This document shows positions 5,536 to 5,920 of a stretch of DNA of 5,920 nt, in pieces. Within the stretch, counting starts at the first letter, position 1, and each line of letters begins with the position of its first letter. Made by a program: the position numbers and the translations under genes. The notes beneath the pieces were generated by a model. It saw nothing but the letters and a program-made list of their open reading frames with translations. It did not search any database and was not told the origin of the DNA. Location: assembly GCA_947176975.1 (NCBI GenBank), contig CAMWSW010000066.1, positions 1-5,920 of the forward strand, read 5' to 3'. The stretch is from an uncultured Clostridia bacterium (GTDB lineage: Bacteria > Bacillota > Clostridia > Christensenellales > UBA3700).

Positions 5536-5557
5536 GTTTAAGGTTTGTTTAAGGTAC
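5536..5557 (+). promoter_or_regulatory. Tandem 11-bp repeat C, candidate regulator box in front of the lipoprotein gene
   Basis: GTTTAAGGT occurs at 5536-5544 and 5547-5555, an 11-bp period. It shares TTTAAG with repeat A. The second copy ends 8 bases before the -10-like TAAAAT (5564-5569) and occupies the place of the -35, where no good -35 hexamer exists. This is the arrangement of PhoB-type activated promoters. Binding by the neighbouring response regulator is inference. Confidence 0.55.
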
Positions 5558-5563
5558 ATATTT

Positions 5564-5569
5564 TAAAAT
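5564..5569 (+). promoter_or_regulatory. Putative -10 of the downstream lipoprotein gene
   Basis: TAAAAT lies 38 bases before the ATG at 5608. Initiation near 5576 would give a leader of about 32 bases containing the GAGGG ribosome binding site (5599-5603). The lack of a -35 suggests activator dependence through repeat C. The rest of the 5336-5607 gap (about 5441-5530) holds no gene, no convincing terminator and no further repeat pair that I can see. Confidence 0.45.
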
Positions 5570-5607
5570 AAACGTGAAATAAAACAGCATTCATAAGTGA
5601 GGGAATT

Positions 5608-5920
5608 ATGAAAAAGACCAAGTTAATTACAGCAATAGTGTTGATAGCAGTTATGGTGATTGCTATGTTCGCTGCGCTCGTTGCTTGCAAGCCGAACGGT
5701 GATACGGGAAACGGCGGCACTGAGAGCGGCGTTCCCAGCGGAAGTACAAAACCGTCTAAAGATCCTAACTCAGGAAATGATCCCATACAGCCCGGACCTC
5801 CGGGTGACCGACCGCCGGATGACGACCCAGTCGATCCGACGCCACCACCGTCAATGAGCCCTATAGACGTATTCAACAAGGTTATCGATTCGGTTGAAGT
5901 GCCGGAACAGGCTCTCAATA
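5608..5920 (+). CDS. Predicted lipoprotein with Pro/Asp-rich linker, N-terminal part
   Basis: Beginning at ATG 5608, 104 codons run open to the window edge. The protein starts with a classic lipoprotein signal: MKKTK, a hydrophobic stretch to residue 26, and lipobox LVAC with Cys27 as the lipidation site. A flexible linker rich in Gly, Ser, Pro and Asp follows (about 28-82), then the beginning of a folded region (SPIDVFNKVIDSVEVPEQ). The protein is expected on the outer face of the cytoplasmic membrane. The functional domain lies beyond the window, so its role is unknown. GAGGG (5599-5603) with a 4-base spacer supports the start. The linker DNA is notably more GC-rich than the AT-rich gap in front of it. 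The nearby 11-bp repeats suggest control by the upstream response regulator. Confidence 0.85.
   Translation, partial: MKKTKLITAIVLIAVMVIAMFAALVACKPNGDTGNGGTESGVPSGSTKPSKDPNSGNDPIQPGPPGDRPPDDDPVDPTPPPSMSPIDVFNKVIDSVEVPEQALN

Noticed and set aside
5538..5918. Minus-strand frame rich in Gly/Ser/Pro opposite the last lipoprotein
   Set aside because: The low-complexity content simply mirrors the Pro/Asp-rich linker of the plus-strand lipoprotein, which has a good signal peptide, lipobox and ribosome binding site.

Overview
The window looks like a chromosomal stretch from an uncultured, low-to-moderate-GC Bacillota, most likely a Clostridia-type gut or anaerobic lineage. The reasons are strong AGGAGG-type ribosome binding sites, near-consensus sigma-A promoters (several with an extended -10), lipoproteins with Lys-rich signal peptides, an NlpC/P60 wall hydrolase and a rubrerythrin-type oxidative-stress protein. 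This placement is inferred from sequence style, not from a marker gene. No mobile element, CRISPR array, tRNA or rRNA was seen.

Layout. (1) Bases 3-194 hold the C-terminal end of an unrecognised plus-strand protein, closed by a strong bidirectional terminator (223-251). (2) Two minus-strand genes follow: a GlmS/NagB-II-like double-SIS aminosugar-phosphate enzyme (278-1312) and, upstream of it, a DUF815-type AAA+ ATPase (1431-2675). Each has its own recognisable promoter. (3) A divergent promoter region (2676-2872) also starts a plus-strand lipoprotein with SH3b and NlpC/P60 domains (2873-3778). (4) A 295-bp non-coding stretch (3779-4073) contains a consensus promoter, an overlapping palindrome that partly resembles a PerR/Fur-family box, and a possible three-stem RNA. 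It precedes a rubrerythrin-like gene (4074-4610) whose second half lacks the usual iron ligands. (5) An OmpR/PhoB-family response regulator (4652-5335) has Glu in place of the phospho-accepting Asp, and its promoter is so close to the ATG that the mRNA is probably leaderless. (6) A 272-bp AT-rich gap (5336-5607) carries several tandem repeats with an 11-bp (one helical turn) period, the geometry used by OmpR/PhoB regulators. The last pair sits where a -35 box would be, in front of a second lipoprotein gene (5608 to beyond the window end).

How the parts may work together. The most interesting unit is the regulator plus the downstream repeats and lipoprotein. It suggests an orphan, phosphorylation-independent regulator, translated without a Shine-Dalgarno sequence, acting on a neighbouring envelope gene. 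The second point of interest is the rubrerythrin leader, which combines a redox-type operator candidate with a structured RNA candidate. The remaining genes (aminosugar enzyme, AAA+ ATPase, cell-wall hydrolase) fit general envelope and aminosugar housekeeping, and nothing in the sequence ties them into one pathway.
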